Of a stretch of 64,000 nucleotides of DNA, positions 17,594-25,779 are shown piece by piece. This DNA is from UBA4459 sp963776205. Its GTDB lineage: Bacteria; Bacteroidota; Bacteroidia; Bacteroidales; F082. Each line of letters starts with the position of its first letter. The stretch's first letter is position 1. The translations under genes and the position numbers were made by a program. The notes beneath the pieces were generated by a model, which saw nothing but the letters and a program-made list of their open reading frames with translations, did no database searches and was not told the origin of the DNA. Where the stretch lies: the NCBI GenBank assembly GCA_963776205.1, contig CAVZLR010000008.1:27496-91495 (forward strand), read 5' to 3'.

Positions 17594-17818
17594 GTTAAAA
17601 GAGGGCGAAATGTCGTTACTCTTTCAGGGGAATCGATTAAGTATATTCTTACCACCACACAAGTCTTCTAAGCTTTGCTACACATAAAGGCATTGTGCTT
17701 GAGCTGAAAAGTTTTTCAAGTCTAGGTTAACAATGACAGGCTGTAGGGGCCTTGATTTGAAAGAATACAAAGCAAGCGGCAGGTAGACATTAATTTGTTT
17801 GCCTGTTTTTATTTATGC
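17594..17818 (+). ncRNA. Candidate structured noncoding RNA (unidentified; 6S-like is one option)
   Basis: This stretch of roughly 220 bases has no credible open frame. It begins a few bases after a -7 element and ends in a Rho-independent terminator, and the following MFS gene has its own -7-like box after that terminator. Several stems can be drawn by eye: AAAGAG/CTCTTT with inner CGA/TCG at about 17597-17624, GTAT-A-TTCTT (17641-17650) with AAGAATAC (17761-17768), and CTTGA/TCAAG at about 17698-17719. CAAGTCT occurs twice (about 17660 and 17717). Size, promoter and terminator fit a 6S-type RNA, but I could not show the characteristic rod with a central bubble. It could also be a long leader with an attenuator. 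It is not tmRNA, RNase P or SRP RNA as far as I can recognise. Confidence 0.5.
17782..17815 (+). terminator. Rho-independent terminator of the candidate RNA
   Basis: CAGGTAGAC pairs with GTTTGCCTG (nine pairs, two of them G-T) around an AT-rich loop and is followed by TTTTTAT. It lies upstream of the MFS start, so it either ends a separate RNA or attenuates the MFS transcript. Confidence 0.65.
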
Positions 17819-17826
17819 GGAAGTCG

Positions 17827-17834
17827 TACTTTAG
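17827..17834 (+). promoter_or_regulatory. Possible -7 element of the MFS gene
   Basis: TACTTTAG differs from TAnnTTTG at one position and lies 18 bases before the ATG. It would let the MFS gene be transcribed independently of the upstream RNA. Confidence 0.35.
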
Positions 17835-17852
17835 CCCGGTTTAAAACAGCTT

Positions 17853-19211
17853 ATGAATACAATAAAAAAGACACTTAATGATTCTCCTGTCGCTCGCTGG
17901 GGAGTGCTTCTCCTCGTTGGATTTATTCTTTCAGTAAATTATTATTTCTACGATGCCTTTTCCACATTGAAAGATTTAATGACCAAAGAATTTGGTTTCT
18001 CCAACACCGACTACGGGTTGTTCGTGTCCTTTTATTCCATTCCCAATACCTTCCTGTTAATGGCTGTTATTGGAGGTATTATTCTGGATAAGTTAGGCAT
18101 ACGCAGAACAGGCTTCATTTTCGTTTTTTTCATGGCGTTTGGTGCAATATTAACAGCTTATGGAGCATCTGATGGGTACAGGGCCGGTGGGTTGGGTTAT
18201 TCATTTATGCAATCTATACTTCCCAGTTATTCACCAGAACTAAAAATGATGTTGTTGGGGAGGTTCTTTTTTGGACTTGGGGCCGAAACATCCATAGTAG
18301 TAATCAGTAAAATTCTGGTAAAATGGTTTAAAGGAAAGGACCTGGCACTGGCATTCGGACTTAAAGTTGGATTCGGCCGGCTTGGTACTTTTGCAGCTTT
18401 GCAAATCTCTCCTGTATTAGCAGATGGGGGGGCACAGCTTACTACTGCTGTTTGGTTGGCCGCTGTTTTAGTGTTGACGGGTCTGCTAGCTTTTATGGTT
18501 TATATATTGCTTGACCTTAAGTTTGATAAAAATGCTGCTAAAACAACTGTAAAAGCTAAAATAGAGCCATTCAGAATTAAAGATGTGATGGACTTGTTTA
18601 CAAACCGAGCTTACATTTATATTGCGCTGATATGTGTTACCTTTTATTCAGCTGTATTTCCATTCATGGCTTTTGCGCCCGATTTCTTTTATCATAAATT
18701 CGGGATGACTTATGAAAAAAGTGGACAAATAGCGTCACTCCTGCCGCTTGGAACCTTACTGTTCACGCCTTTGTTTGGATTTTTGATTGACAGGATAGGA
18801 AAAGCAGCAACGGCCATGATCTATGGTTCGCTGGCTCTCTTTATTGTACACCTGGTTTTTACTTTTACAGGTTTTCCACCTTATTTACCCATGTTACTGC
18901 TCGGTGTCGCATTTTCATTAGTACCCGCTGCCATGTGGCCTTCAATGGTAAAATTAGTTCAAGAAAAGGAAATCGGTACCGCATATGGTTTGATGTATTC
19001 CATTCAAAACATTGGATTATGGGGTATCCCTATCCTGGCCGGGATAATTCTGGACAAAACAAATCCGGGAAATCCAGAAACACTTAACTACACGGGAACG
19101 ATGATCATGTTTGCCATATTGGGACTATTTGGACTTTTATTTGCCTTGCTATTAAAGCGAGAAAATAAAAAGAATAGCTACGGGGTTGAATTGCCACTTA
19201 ATAAAAAATAA
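17853..19211 (+). CDS. MFS transporter, MFSD1-like
   Basis: The protein has 452 residues with about twelve hydrophobic helices and the MFS motif A-like loop GGIILDKLGIRRTG. The stretches NYYFYDAFSTL, then LLGRFFFGLGAETSIVV and WFKGKDLALAFGLKVGFGRLG closely recall animal MFSD1 (which has GRFVFGIGGES and WFKGKELNLVFGL, from memory). MFSD1 has been described as a lysosomal dipeptide carrier. A dipeptidyl peptidase lies next door in the opposite direction, so import of released dipeptides is a reasonable but unproven idea. Most automatic annotation will say only MFS transporter. The ATG at 17853 begins the membrane protein with a short cytoplasmic lead. Confidence 0.85.
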   Translation: MNTIKKTLNDSPVARWGVLLLVGFILSVNYYFYDAFSTLKDLMTKEFGFSNTDYGLFVSFYSIPNTFLLMAVIGGIILDKLGIRRTGFIFVFFMAFGAILTAYGASDGYRAGGLGYSFMQSILPSYSPELKMMLLGRFFFGLGAETSIVVISKILVKWFKGKDLALAFGLKVGFGRLGTFAALQISPVLADGGAQLTTAVWLAAVLVLTGLLAFMVYILLDLKFDKNAAKTTVKAKIEPFRIKDVMDLFTNRAYIYIALICVTFYSAVFPFMAFAPDFFYHKFGMTYEKSGQIASLLPLGTLLFTPLFGFLIDRIGKAATAMIYGSLALFIVHLVFTFTGFPPYLPMLLLGVAFSLVPAAMWPSMVKLVQEKEIGTAYGLMYSIQNIGLWGIPILAGIILDKTNPGNPETLNYTGTMIMFAILGLFGLLFALLLKRENKKNSYGVELPLNKK

Positions 19212-19269
19212 TCTCTTTTTCCACTTATCATGATTACCTTTAACTCACAAATTATAAAACTTAAAAAAA

Positions 19270-19749
19270 ATGAGAGCAATTTTTGTGATTTTAATGTTAA
19301 GCTATGGTTTCTTATTATCAAACATAAGTCAAGCACAGGAATTCATATCTGAAGATCAACAATCAATTATGGATGTGATCCAGACAGCTTACGTGGATGG
19401 GCTGCAGAATGAGGGAGATCTTGAAAAAGTGGATAACGGATTTCATCCGGGATTCGAGTTACTTGGTATCGGAAACGGTAACCAAATGTGGAAACTACCG
19501 ATTTATAACTGGAAAGAAACTACCAAAGATGCCGTAGAAGAAGGTAAGAAGCCCAGAAAAGATGATGAACTGGTGTCAGTGAATTTTTTATCTGTTGATG
19601 TGAGCGGTACGGCTGCTGCCGTAAAACTCGAGTTTTATGTAGCCGAAAAACTTACCTACATTGATTACTTGTCGTTATACAAATTCGAAGACGGCTGGAA
19701 AATTGTCAGTAAGATTTTCTATAAATTTCCAGAGAAGGAAGAGAAATAA
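19270..19749 (+). CDS. Secreted NTF2-like / lumazine-binding-like protein
   Basis: The protein has 159 residues with a signal peptide ending near ISQAQEF. The mature part looks like an NTF2-fold domain of the putative lumazine-binding family: DQQSIMDVIQTAYVDGLQNEG, then VDNGFHPGFELLGIGNGNQM, then AAAVKLEFYVAEKLTYIDYLSLYKFEDGWKIVSKIF. Such small cone-shaped domains bind ligands or act as small hydrolases or isomerases; no catalytic residue can be assigned. It follows the MFS gene after 58 bases and may be transcribed with it. Its 3' end is three bases from the convergent DUF6150 gene. Function unknown. Confidence 0.75.
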   Translation: MRAIFVILMLSYGFLLSNISQAQEFISEDQQSIMDVIQTAYVDGLQNEGDLEKVDNGFHPGFELLGIGNGNQMWKLPIYNWKETTKDAVEEGKKPRKDDELVSVNFLSVDVSGTAAAVKLEFYVAEKLTYIDYLSLYKFEDGWKIVSKIFYKFPEKEEK

Positions 19750-19752
19750 ATT

Positions 19753-20103
19753 TTAATACAGGAGGTAGATTCGTTCCTTATTTCGCCAAGCTGCATCGTA
19801 CCTGCTGTCTACAAAATAGATCAACAAGTCGGCATCATATTTTGAATCCGTAAAATAGACCTTTTTATCAGCATCATACCTGTTTTCAACAAAATACCAG
19901 TGTCCTTCGTTGCCGGTAGCATTATATTTACTTTCTTCTTTGTAAACCAGTAAATCAGCATCATACCTGCTGTCCACCACATATATTTTTACATCGGCAT
20001 CATAGCGGTTATCACAGGAGTATATCTTTTGAGCTTTTAAAGGAATAGATGTAACTAAGAAGTTTAAAATGAAGAGAGTCAGCAAAAGATATATTGATTT
20101 CAT
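19753..20103 (-). CDS. Small secreted DUF6150-like repeat protein
   Basis: The protein has 116 residues from the ATG at 20103, with a signal peptide ending near PLKAQKIY. The mature part consists of about six short units of the form Y-x-x-(D/E)-x-(R/K)-Y-(D/N)-A-(D/T) followed by a hydrophobic strand: NRYDADVKIYVV, SRYDADLLVYKE, SKYNATGNEG, NRYDADKKVYFT, SKYDADLLIYFV and SRYDAAWRNK. This matches what I know as DUF6150, a probably beta-repeat secreted protein common in Bacteroidota with no known role. The longer open frame to 20196 has no signal-peptide logic. It diverges from the YIDDIPF-repeat gene, with operator-like repeats in the shared region. Confidence 0.75.
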   Translation of the reverse strand: MKSIYLLLTLFILNFLVTSIPLKAQKIYSCDNRYDADVKIYVVDSRYDADLLVYKEESKYNATGNEGHWYFVENRYDADKKVYFTDSKYDADLLIYFVDSRYDAAWRNKERIYLLY

Positions 20104-20185
20104 GATACTGGAATTTAAGTGATTGATTGCAAAAACTGTGCTATTTGTTAAATTTAAAGCAAACTTTTTACTCAAAGAATAATTT

Positions 20186-20221
20186 CCGCCATTCACCGAC
20201 AGGGTTTCGCCATTCGTCGAT
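20186..20221 (+). promoter_or_regulatory. Tandem direct repeat, operator-like (LytTR-type spacing)
   Basis: Two imperfect copies, CCGCCATTCACCGA and TCGCCATTCGTCGA, occur with the shared GCCATTC cores at 20188 and 20209, i.e. 21 bases apart (two helical turns). They lie about 30-65 bases upstream of the -7 element at 20251. Short direct repeats with this phasing are the pattern bound by LytTR-type response regulators; that regulator identity is inferred. Confidence 0.5.
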
Positions 20222-20250
20222 TATGTATTTACACAGGGGCAGTTTCGATG

Positions 20251-20258
20251 TAGTTTTG
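20251..20258 (+). promoter_or_regulatory. -7 promoter element of the YIDDIPF-repeat gene
   Basis: TAGTTTTG matches TAnnTTTG. No -33 TTTG is visible about 20 bases upstream, which fits a promoter that needs the activator-like repeat just upstream. Confidence 0.5.
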
Positions 20259-20291
20259 CTTCAGAAAGTGAAACTAAAAAACAATCATACC

Positions 20292-20750
20292 ATGAAAGCA
20301 ATATTAAAATCAACCGCCATCACAACTATCATCATCCTTCTTTTCTCATTCAATACAATGGCTGATGTAAATTTTAATGAAGAAACCTATATTGACGACA
20401 TTCCTTTTAACACGGAAGCTATATATAGTAAAGTTGTTATCGAAAGAAACATTCTGGATTTCGAAGTAAACGAAGAAACCTATATCAACGACATTCCTTT
20501 TAGTACAGAGACGATAGCAGAGGACAAACTATATGAATTGGCAATTACTGAGAAGTTTACATTTGATGAAGAAGATTATATTGATGATATTCCATTCAGT
20601 ACAGAAGTTATTTGCCAGCAACTGGATGATACAAACGATTCGGATGCAATGACTTGCGATGTAAACGAAACCCTGAACAGCAATTATCAGGAAGAAGAAG
20701 TGGAATTAAAATATTTTGAACAAAACAGCCATACCCTGGTGCGTTTTTAA
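20292..20750 (+). CDS. Small exported protein with three YIDDIPF repeats
   Basis: The protein has 152 residues from the ATG at 20292 and a signal peptide ending near NTMADV. Three copies of the motif (E)-x-Y-I-(D/N)-D-I-P-F-(N/S)-T-E-x-I are spaced 31-32 residues apart, with YIDDIPF/YINDIPF at residues 33-39, 64-70 and 96-102. Each is embedded in acidic sequence. The C-terminus is acidic and low in structure (EEEVELKYFEQ). I do not recognise a named function; small proteins with this motif occur in other Bacteroidota. The open frame extends upstream to 20127, but that would include the promoter and no export signal. It diverges from the DUF6150-like gene. Confidence 0.7.
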   Translation: MKAILKSTAITTIIILLFSFNTMADVNFNEETYIDDIPFNTEAIYSKVVIERNILDFEVNEETYINDIPFSTETIAEDKLYELAITEKFTFDEEDYIDDIPFSTEVICQQLDDTNDSDAMTCDVNETLNSNYQEEEVELKYFEQNSHTLVRF

Positions 20751-20791
20751 AGCGCCTAACAATAGGTTTTCATAGTTAAATTTAAGAGAAG

Positions 20792-20818
20792 AAATCCTGC
20801 TGAATGGTGGGATTTTTT
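20792..20818 (+). terminator. Probable Rho-independent terminator
   Basis: AAATCC pairs with GGATTT across a 12-base loop and runs into TTTTTT. It lies 42 bases after the YIDDIPF-repeat gene. The stem is short, so it is rated as probable only. Confidence 0.5.
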
Positions 20819-20937
20819 ATTGATATAAAATGATATCTAAAATGAAGATTGCAGCCAAATACTTAATTTGTAAGAATTAGTGATAATTTCTAATAACATT
20901 CGATCAGAACAAGATTTTAATTTCATATTTAAATGAC

Positions 20938-20945
20938 TATTTTTG
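20938..20945 (+). promoter_or_regulatory. -7 promoter element of the adhesin operon
   Basis: TATTTTTG matches TAnnTTTG and lies 41 bases before the ATG at 20987. Confidence 0.45.
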
Positions 20946-20986
20946 TAGGAATTGATTTCAGACCGAAATCTTAACCCAAATTTATT

Positions 20987-21454
20987 ATGAAAATGCGGCT
21001 GCTTTTGTTTGTATTATCATTTTATTGCTTTCTTTCCGCCAATTCCTTTGCTCAGCAGATCCAACTTCAGGAAGACCCTAAAATAATGACAGTTTCTGAA
21101 CTTACTATTTTAGCTGAAAAAGCTAATTTTGATGAAAATATCACGTCGGAAATTCATAAGGACAGTAGGTGCACATATTTCGCCATTGATAGACATAGGT
21201 TAGATTCAAGATTTTTGGAGTTACGAATTCTCGAGCAAGTATATTCTGACAAGGTAGTTGTACATATTGGACAGTCTGAACCTCATAAATTTATGTTATT
21301 TCTGGCAAACAATGTATTTAATGAAGACAATGGGAATTTGCTGAATAAATTGAACACATTTTATGCTGTTGCATTGGATGAAAAGTTATCCATGAACGAA
21401 GAGCAGTTGACAAATTGGATTATTGAGCATGATAAAACAGATATAAGAAAATAA
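20987..21454 (+). CDS. Small secreted protein of unknown function
   Basis: The protein has 155 residues with a signal peptide MKMRLLLFVLSFYCFLSANS and a likely cut near FAQQIQ. I do not recognise the mature domain. It has a single Cys (SRCTYFAID), alternating charged and hydrophobic segments (ELRILEQVYSDKVVVHIGQ) and no T9SS sorting tail, so it probably stays periplasmic. The stop codon is separated by one base from the ATG of the PKD adhesin gene, so the two are almost certainly translated from the same transcript. A role connected with the adhesin (chaperone, processing or anchoring) is suggested only by position. Confidence 0.65.
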   Translation: MKMRLLLFVLSFYCFLSANSFAQQIQLQEDPKIMTVSELTILAEKANFDENITSEIHKDSRCTYFAIDRHRLDSRFLELRILEQVYSDKVVVHIGQSEPHKFMLFLANNVFNEDNGNLLNKLNTFYAVALDEKLSMNEEQLTNWIIEHDKTDIRK

Positions 21455-21455
21455 A

Positions 21456-24400
21456 ATGACTGGTATGAAAACTATATTTTTCATAATTATGCTCGTTTTT
21501 ATTCCCTGGTTAACAATAATAGGTCAGGGTGATTTTTGTATTGATTCTGAACCTTTCTGTACAAGTGATTCATATGTTTTTCCGGCAGGTGTTAATTCTG
21601 GTTCCGCTGAACCCGGGCCAAATTATGGATGTCTTACAACACGACCCAATCCAGCCTGGTATCATTTGAAAATTGGTATTGCAGGGGATATTGATATAAG
21701 AATGTTCAGCACACCAACTGAAGATATTGATTTCATATGCTGGGGACCATTTACTGACCCAGTTACTCCTTGTACAGCCCAATTAACTGGTGGTGCAATT
21801 GTCGATTGCAGCTACTCAAACAGTTCTGTGGAGCATTGCTATATACCAAACGGACAGATAGATGAGTATTATATTCTATTGATTACAAATTTTTCGAACG
21901 ATCCTTGTAATATCTCATTTGAAAAAGTTGCAGGAACAGGTGAAACGGATTGTTCAATTGTACCTCCGCCGATGGGCAGCAATAGTCCTTTATGCGTTGG
22001 AGATGATCTAAATTTATGGGCAGACGATGTAACAAATGCAACCTACGCATGGACCGGACCCAATGGATTTACTTCCAATCAGCAGAACCCGACAATTCCT
22101 AATGTAGGGTTACAACATGCAGGTGACTATGAACTTATTGTAAGTGTAAATGGAAATCAAAGCAGCCCGGTTTCAACCACAGTAGAGGTTTTTCCAAGAC
22201 CTTCCCCCAATTTTTCGTATGTTAATTCATGTACCGATGAGACGGTCACATTTACGGATCTGTCAACAGTTAATCCCGCCACTGAGCCCATTACAACTTG
22301 GGAATGGGATTTTGGAGACGGGCAGACTTCCGCAAATCAGAATCCATCGCATTTGTATGCTGCATCAGGAACCTATAATGTTTCATTAACTACCTACACA
22401 GGGGCGATGGGTTGTCCTCAAACAATTGTCATTACCATTGATGTGTACAATGCACCGACGGTTAACGCCGGAGCGGATCAGACTATACCAAACGGCTGGT
22501 ATACACTACTGGATGGAAGTATTAGTAATGGTTCGGGAAATTATAGTTATTCTTGGTCTCCTGCAGGGATGCTGGTAGACGCAACCGTTGAAGACCCACA
22601 AACAGTTCAGTTAAGTGCAGATCAGGTTTTTATTTTAAACGTTACAGATTTAAATTCGGGTTGTGTAAATTCAGATGCAATAACAGTATTTATTTCAGGC
22701 ACCCCTTTTACATCTAATATCACTGCAACGCCTATGTCTCTTTGTTCAGGAGAAACGGTGGATCTTCTGGCAAATGCAAGTGGAGGTTCAGGAACTTATA
22801 CGTATTCATGGTCTTCTTCGCCTGCTGGATTTACATCAACTCTTAGTAATCCATCTCATACACCCGGTTTTACTACAACATATTATGTAGATGTTTTTGA
22901 CGGTCAAAATACAATTACCAGCCAGGTCACGGTGCAAGTAATTCCAAACCCGGTTGCAGACGCAGGAAGAAATAAATTTATTCCTGTAGGTACAAGTACA
23001 ATACTGGATGGTGCGAATGTAAGTGGAGGTTCAGGAGTGTATACATATTCATGGACCCCAGCTGGACTGCTGGTAGACCCAACAGTTTTAAATCCACAGA
23101 CGGTTGCTTTAAGTCAGAATACAAGTTTTGTTTTAACAGTAACGGATGCAAATGGTTGTGTAAGTAATTCGGATCAGATGTGGGTAATTCCTGTATTTCC
23201 TCCAACATGCCCGACATTAACGGTTGATTTTACTTCTACTTACGTTGGATGCAGCGAAGTGGTATTTGAAGACAATACAACTTTTGATTTTCCTGATCCT
23301 TCGTATAACATTGTTGATTGGTACTGGGATTTTGGAGACGGAACAACGGGATCAGGCAACCCGGTAAACCATCATTTTGATCGAGGTATTTTTACCGATG
23401 TAAAAATGGTAATTCTTGTTGATTCCATGGGGTTTATCTGTACCGACTCAATCAATAAGTTCATGATGATTAACCAATCACCTGACGTATTTATTGCCAG
23501 CACACCAAATCCTGTTTGTGTTGGTGAGCCCGTTTTTTATAACGGAACTTCAGGTTTTAATATAGGTAACTGGCTGTGGGATTTTGGAGATGGCCATACC
23601 AGCACAGTTAATTCCCCAAACCAGACACATGTGTACAGCAGTCCCGGAACATATGATGTAACATTAACGGTTACAGATGAAAATGGATGTGATAGTACAA
23701 TCAGCCCACCTTATCAGCAAATTGTATTAGAAAGTCCTGTAGCTGATTTTTCATGGGACCCTGAACCGGCCTGTTTAAATTCACCGGTCCAATTTACAGA
23801 TCTTTCATCGCCCAATATAACAGCATGGGAATGGTTTTTTGACGATGGATTTACATCCAACTTGCAAAATCCTATACATGTTTTTAATGCACCCGGAGAC
23901 TTTGAAGTAACTTTGACAGTTACTGATACCGCAGGGTGTTCTGGCAGCATAACTAAGACCATACAGATTAATAGCTTGCCTGAACCCGACTTCGAAACAA
24001 ATACACCCATTTGCCTGGGAAATGAAGTACAATTTACAAGTTTATCTGTATCACCTAATGGTTATATAAGCCAATGGATTTGGGATTTTGACGATGGCAA
24101 CTCGGTAGTAATTGATTATCCGGATGATCCGGATGTTGCTCACCAGTATGCAACTGCCGGAACGTATCAGGTTTCATTAACCGTTATTGATTCAGATAGT
24201 TGTGAGGGAACCATTGTAAAACAAATAGACGTGGCAGCAAGCCCAATAGCTGATTTTATTTTTGAAGCTAATTGTTTTGGTGCGCCGGTACTATTTACCG
24301 ATTTGTCAACGCCAAACGGGGGCCCTGATCTTTATTACTGGCAGTGGAACTTTGGTGATCCAAATTCGGGAGAAAATAATGTTTCAAGTTTACAAAGCCC

Positions 24401-25577
24401 TTCACATATTTTCACAAGTCTGGGTGTTTACAGTGTTCAGCTCATAGTATTTAATCTGGAAGGCTGTTCAGACACCATTGTGCAAGATGTTACCGTTGAT
24501 CCGGCACCTCTTGTTGACTATACCATGTCTGCCGACACCCTGTGTTTAGGAGAGGAAGTAACTTTTACCGGATCAGGTCCTTTTAGTTCATGGACATGGT
24601 ATATTAGCGATGGAAGCGTATATAGCGCTCAAACTATTACCCATTTTTTTCAAACTTCAGGTACATTTGATATTCTATTGATTGCGTTAACAGCAGATGG
24701 CTGTATTGGCATAAAAGATAGCACAGTAGTGGTGAATCAACTACCTACGGTGGATTTTGAACATTCTGATCAGGCGTGTGTAAACGATCCAATAGATTTC
24801 TTAAGTTTAGCTACTTCTCCTAATGGACAAATTTTGCAGTGGACATGGGATTTTGGCGACGGAACGCAGGTTACCATAGATTATCCTGACAGTCCGAATA
24901 TCTCACACGTTTATACTTCAAATGGAAACTATGAAGTTTTTCTTACCGTTACTGATGAAAAAGGATGTTTAAATACAACATCTAATTTCATTAATGTGAA
25001 TACCAGCCCTATTGCAAACTTCAATTATGAAAGTACGTGTATTGAATCTCCAGTTCTGTTTACAGATGTTTCTTCAACAGGCGGAGGATCCGAATTATAT
25101 ACCTGGGAATGGTATTTCGATGACCCTGCTTCTGGAATGAACAATACATCCAACGTGCAAAATCCTTCACATATTTTTTCGAGCCCGGGTACATATTCGG
25201 TTTCATTGGTGGTGACCAATATTCAATCCTGCAGCGATACCTTAATAATTGAAATTGTAATGGATCCTTTACCTGTAATTGATTTTACAATGACAGAGGA
25301 TACCCTTTGCTTGGGAAATGTCGCTGAATTTTTTGGTATGGGTACTGATATTCAATCCTGGGAATGGGACTTCGGGGATGGAATAGGTTACGCATATAAT
25401 CAGAACACGGATTATTTGTACACCGAACCGGGAAGATACATAGTTACGCTGACTGCTACAGATATTAATAATTGCCAGGTGAGCATATTTTATAATATTG
25501 AAGTCAGATCTTTACCAGATGTCGATTTTACGCTCGCCAACTTATGCTCAGGTGACTCAACTTATTTTTATCGATGA
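21456..25577 (+). CDS. PKD-repeat adhesin, N-terminal part (frame broken at 3' end)
   Basis: This 1373-residue piece has a signal peptide ending near WLTIIGQGDF. A Cys-rich N-terminal domain of the kind seen in gliding-associated surface proteins follows (FCIDSEPFCTSDSYVFPAG, then AWYHLKIG). Ig-like stretches come next, then about ten PKD domains marked by W-x-W-D-F-G-D-G motifs, e.g. WEWDFGDGQTS, WYWDFGDGTTG and WTWDFGDGTQV. The frame ends abruptly at STYFYR-stop inside a PKD domain. One fewer T in the T5 run at 25565-25569 would continue it as STYFIDETLIING into the next frame. PKD domains are beta-sandwiches of cell-surface adhesins and polysaccharide-binding proteins. Taken with the two following pieces this is one giant adhesin of about 2150 residues. 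Confidence 0.9.
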   Translation: MTGMKTIFFIIMLVFIPWLTIIGQGDFCIDSEPFCTSDSYVFPAGVNSGSAEPGPNYGCLTTRPNPAWYHLKIGIAGDIDIRMFSTPTEDIDFICWGPFTDPVTPCTAQLTGGAIVDCSYSNSSVEHCYIPNGQIDEYYILLITNFSNDPCNISFEKVAGTGETDCSIVPPPMGSNSPLCVGDDLNLWADDVTNATYAWTGPNGFTSNQQNPTIPNVGLQHAGDYELIVSVNGNQSSPVSTTVEVFPRPSPNFSYVNSCTDETVTFTDLSTVNPATEPITTWEWDFGDGQTSANQNPSHLYAASGTYNVSLTTYTGAMGCPQTIVITIDVYNAPTVNAGADQTIPNGWYTLLDGSISNGSGNYSYSWSPAGMLVDATVEDPQTVQLSADQVFILNVTDLNSGCVNSDAITVFISGTPFTSNITATPMSLCSGETVDLLANASGGSGTYTYSWSSSPAGFTSTLSNPSHTPGFTTTYYVDVFDGQNTITSQVTVQVIPNPVADAGRNKFIPVGTSTILDGANVSGGSGVYTYSWTPAGLLVDPTVLNPQTVALSQNTSFVLTVTDANGCVSNSDQMWVIPVFPPTCPTLTVDFTSTYVGCSEVVFEDNTTFDFPDPSYNIVDWYWDFGDGTTGSGNPVNHHFDRGIFTDVKMVILVDSMGFICTDSINKFMMINQSPDVFIASTPNPVCVGEPVFYNGTSGFNIGNWLWDFGDGHTSTVNSPNQTHVYSSPGTYDVTLTVTDENGCDSTISPPYQQIVLESPVADFSWDPEPACLNSPVQFTDLSSPNITAWEWFFDDGFTSNLQNPIHVFNAPGDFEVTLTVTDTAGCSGSITKTIQINSLPEPDFETNTPICLGNEVQFTSLSVSPNGYISQWIWDFDDGNSVVIDYPDDPDVAHQYATAGTYQVSLTVIDSDSCEGTIVKQIDVAASPIADFIFEANCFGAPVLFTDLSTPNGGPDLYYWQWNFGDPNSGENNVSSLQSPSHIFTSLGVYSVQLIVFNLEGCSDTIVQDVTVDPAPLVDYTMSADTLCLGEEVTFTGSGPFSSWTWYISDGSVYSAQTITHFFQTSGTFDILLIALTADGCIGIKDSTVVVNQLPTVDFEHSDQACVNDPIDFLSLATSPNGQILQWTWDFGDGTQVTIDYPDSPNISHVYTSNGNYEVFLTVTDEKGCLNTTSNFINVNTSPIANFNYESTCIESPVLFTDVSSTGGGSELYTWEWYFDDPASGMNNTSNVQNPSHIFSSPGTYSVSLVVTNIQSCSDTLIIEIVMDPLPVIDFTMTEDTLCLGNVAEFFGMGTDIQSWEWDFGDGIGYAYNQNTDYLYTEPGRYIVTLTATDINNCQVSIFYNIEVRSLPDVDFTLANLCSGDSTYFYR

Positions 25578-25779
25578 GACACTGATTATCAATGGGTATC
25601 CGATTAGCTGGGAATGGGATTTTGGAGATGGGTCAATATCCGCTTTGCAAAATCCAGCACATCTTTATAATTCATTTGGCAATTATGAAGTGGTTCTGAC
25701 CGTTACTGATAATGCCGGATGTGCGAATTATGCAACGCAGATGATCTCAATTAATGACCAATCCGAATGCTGCCTTTAG
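25561..25779 (+). pseudogene. Middle piece of the PKD adhesin in a second frame
   Basis: Between the two long open frames lies about 200 bases coding in the intermediate frame: FIDETLIINGYPISWEWD, then FGDGSISALQNPAHLYN and YEVVLTVTDNAGCANYATQ, clearly one complete PKD domain. It ends at SECCL-stop. Removing one C from the CC at 25758-25759 gives SINDNPNAAFSFQTD and joins the third frame. Both breaks are single-base insertions relative to the intact protein, in or next to short homopolymers. Confidence 0.75.

Noticed and set aside
17594..17850. Riboswitch controlling the MFS gene
   Set aside because: No known aptamer core was recognised and the MFS gene has a promoter-like box after the terminator; kept as an unclassified RNA instead.
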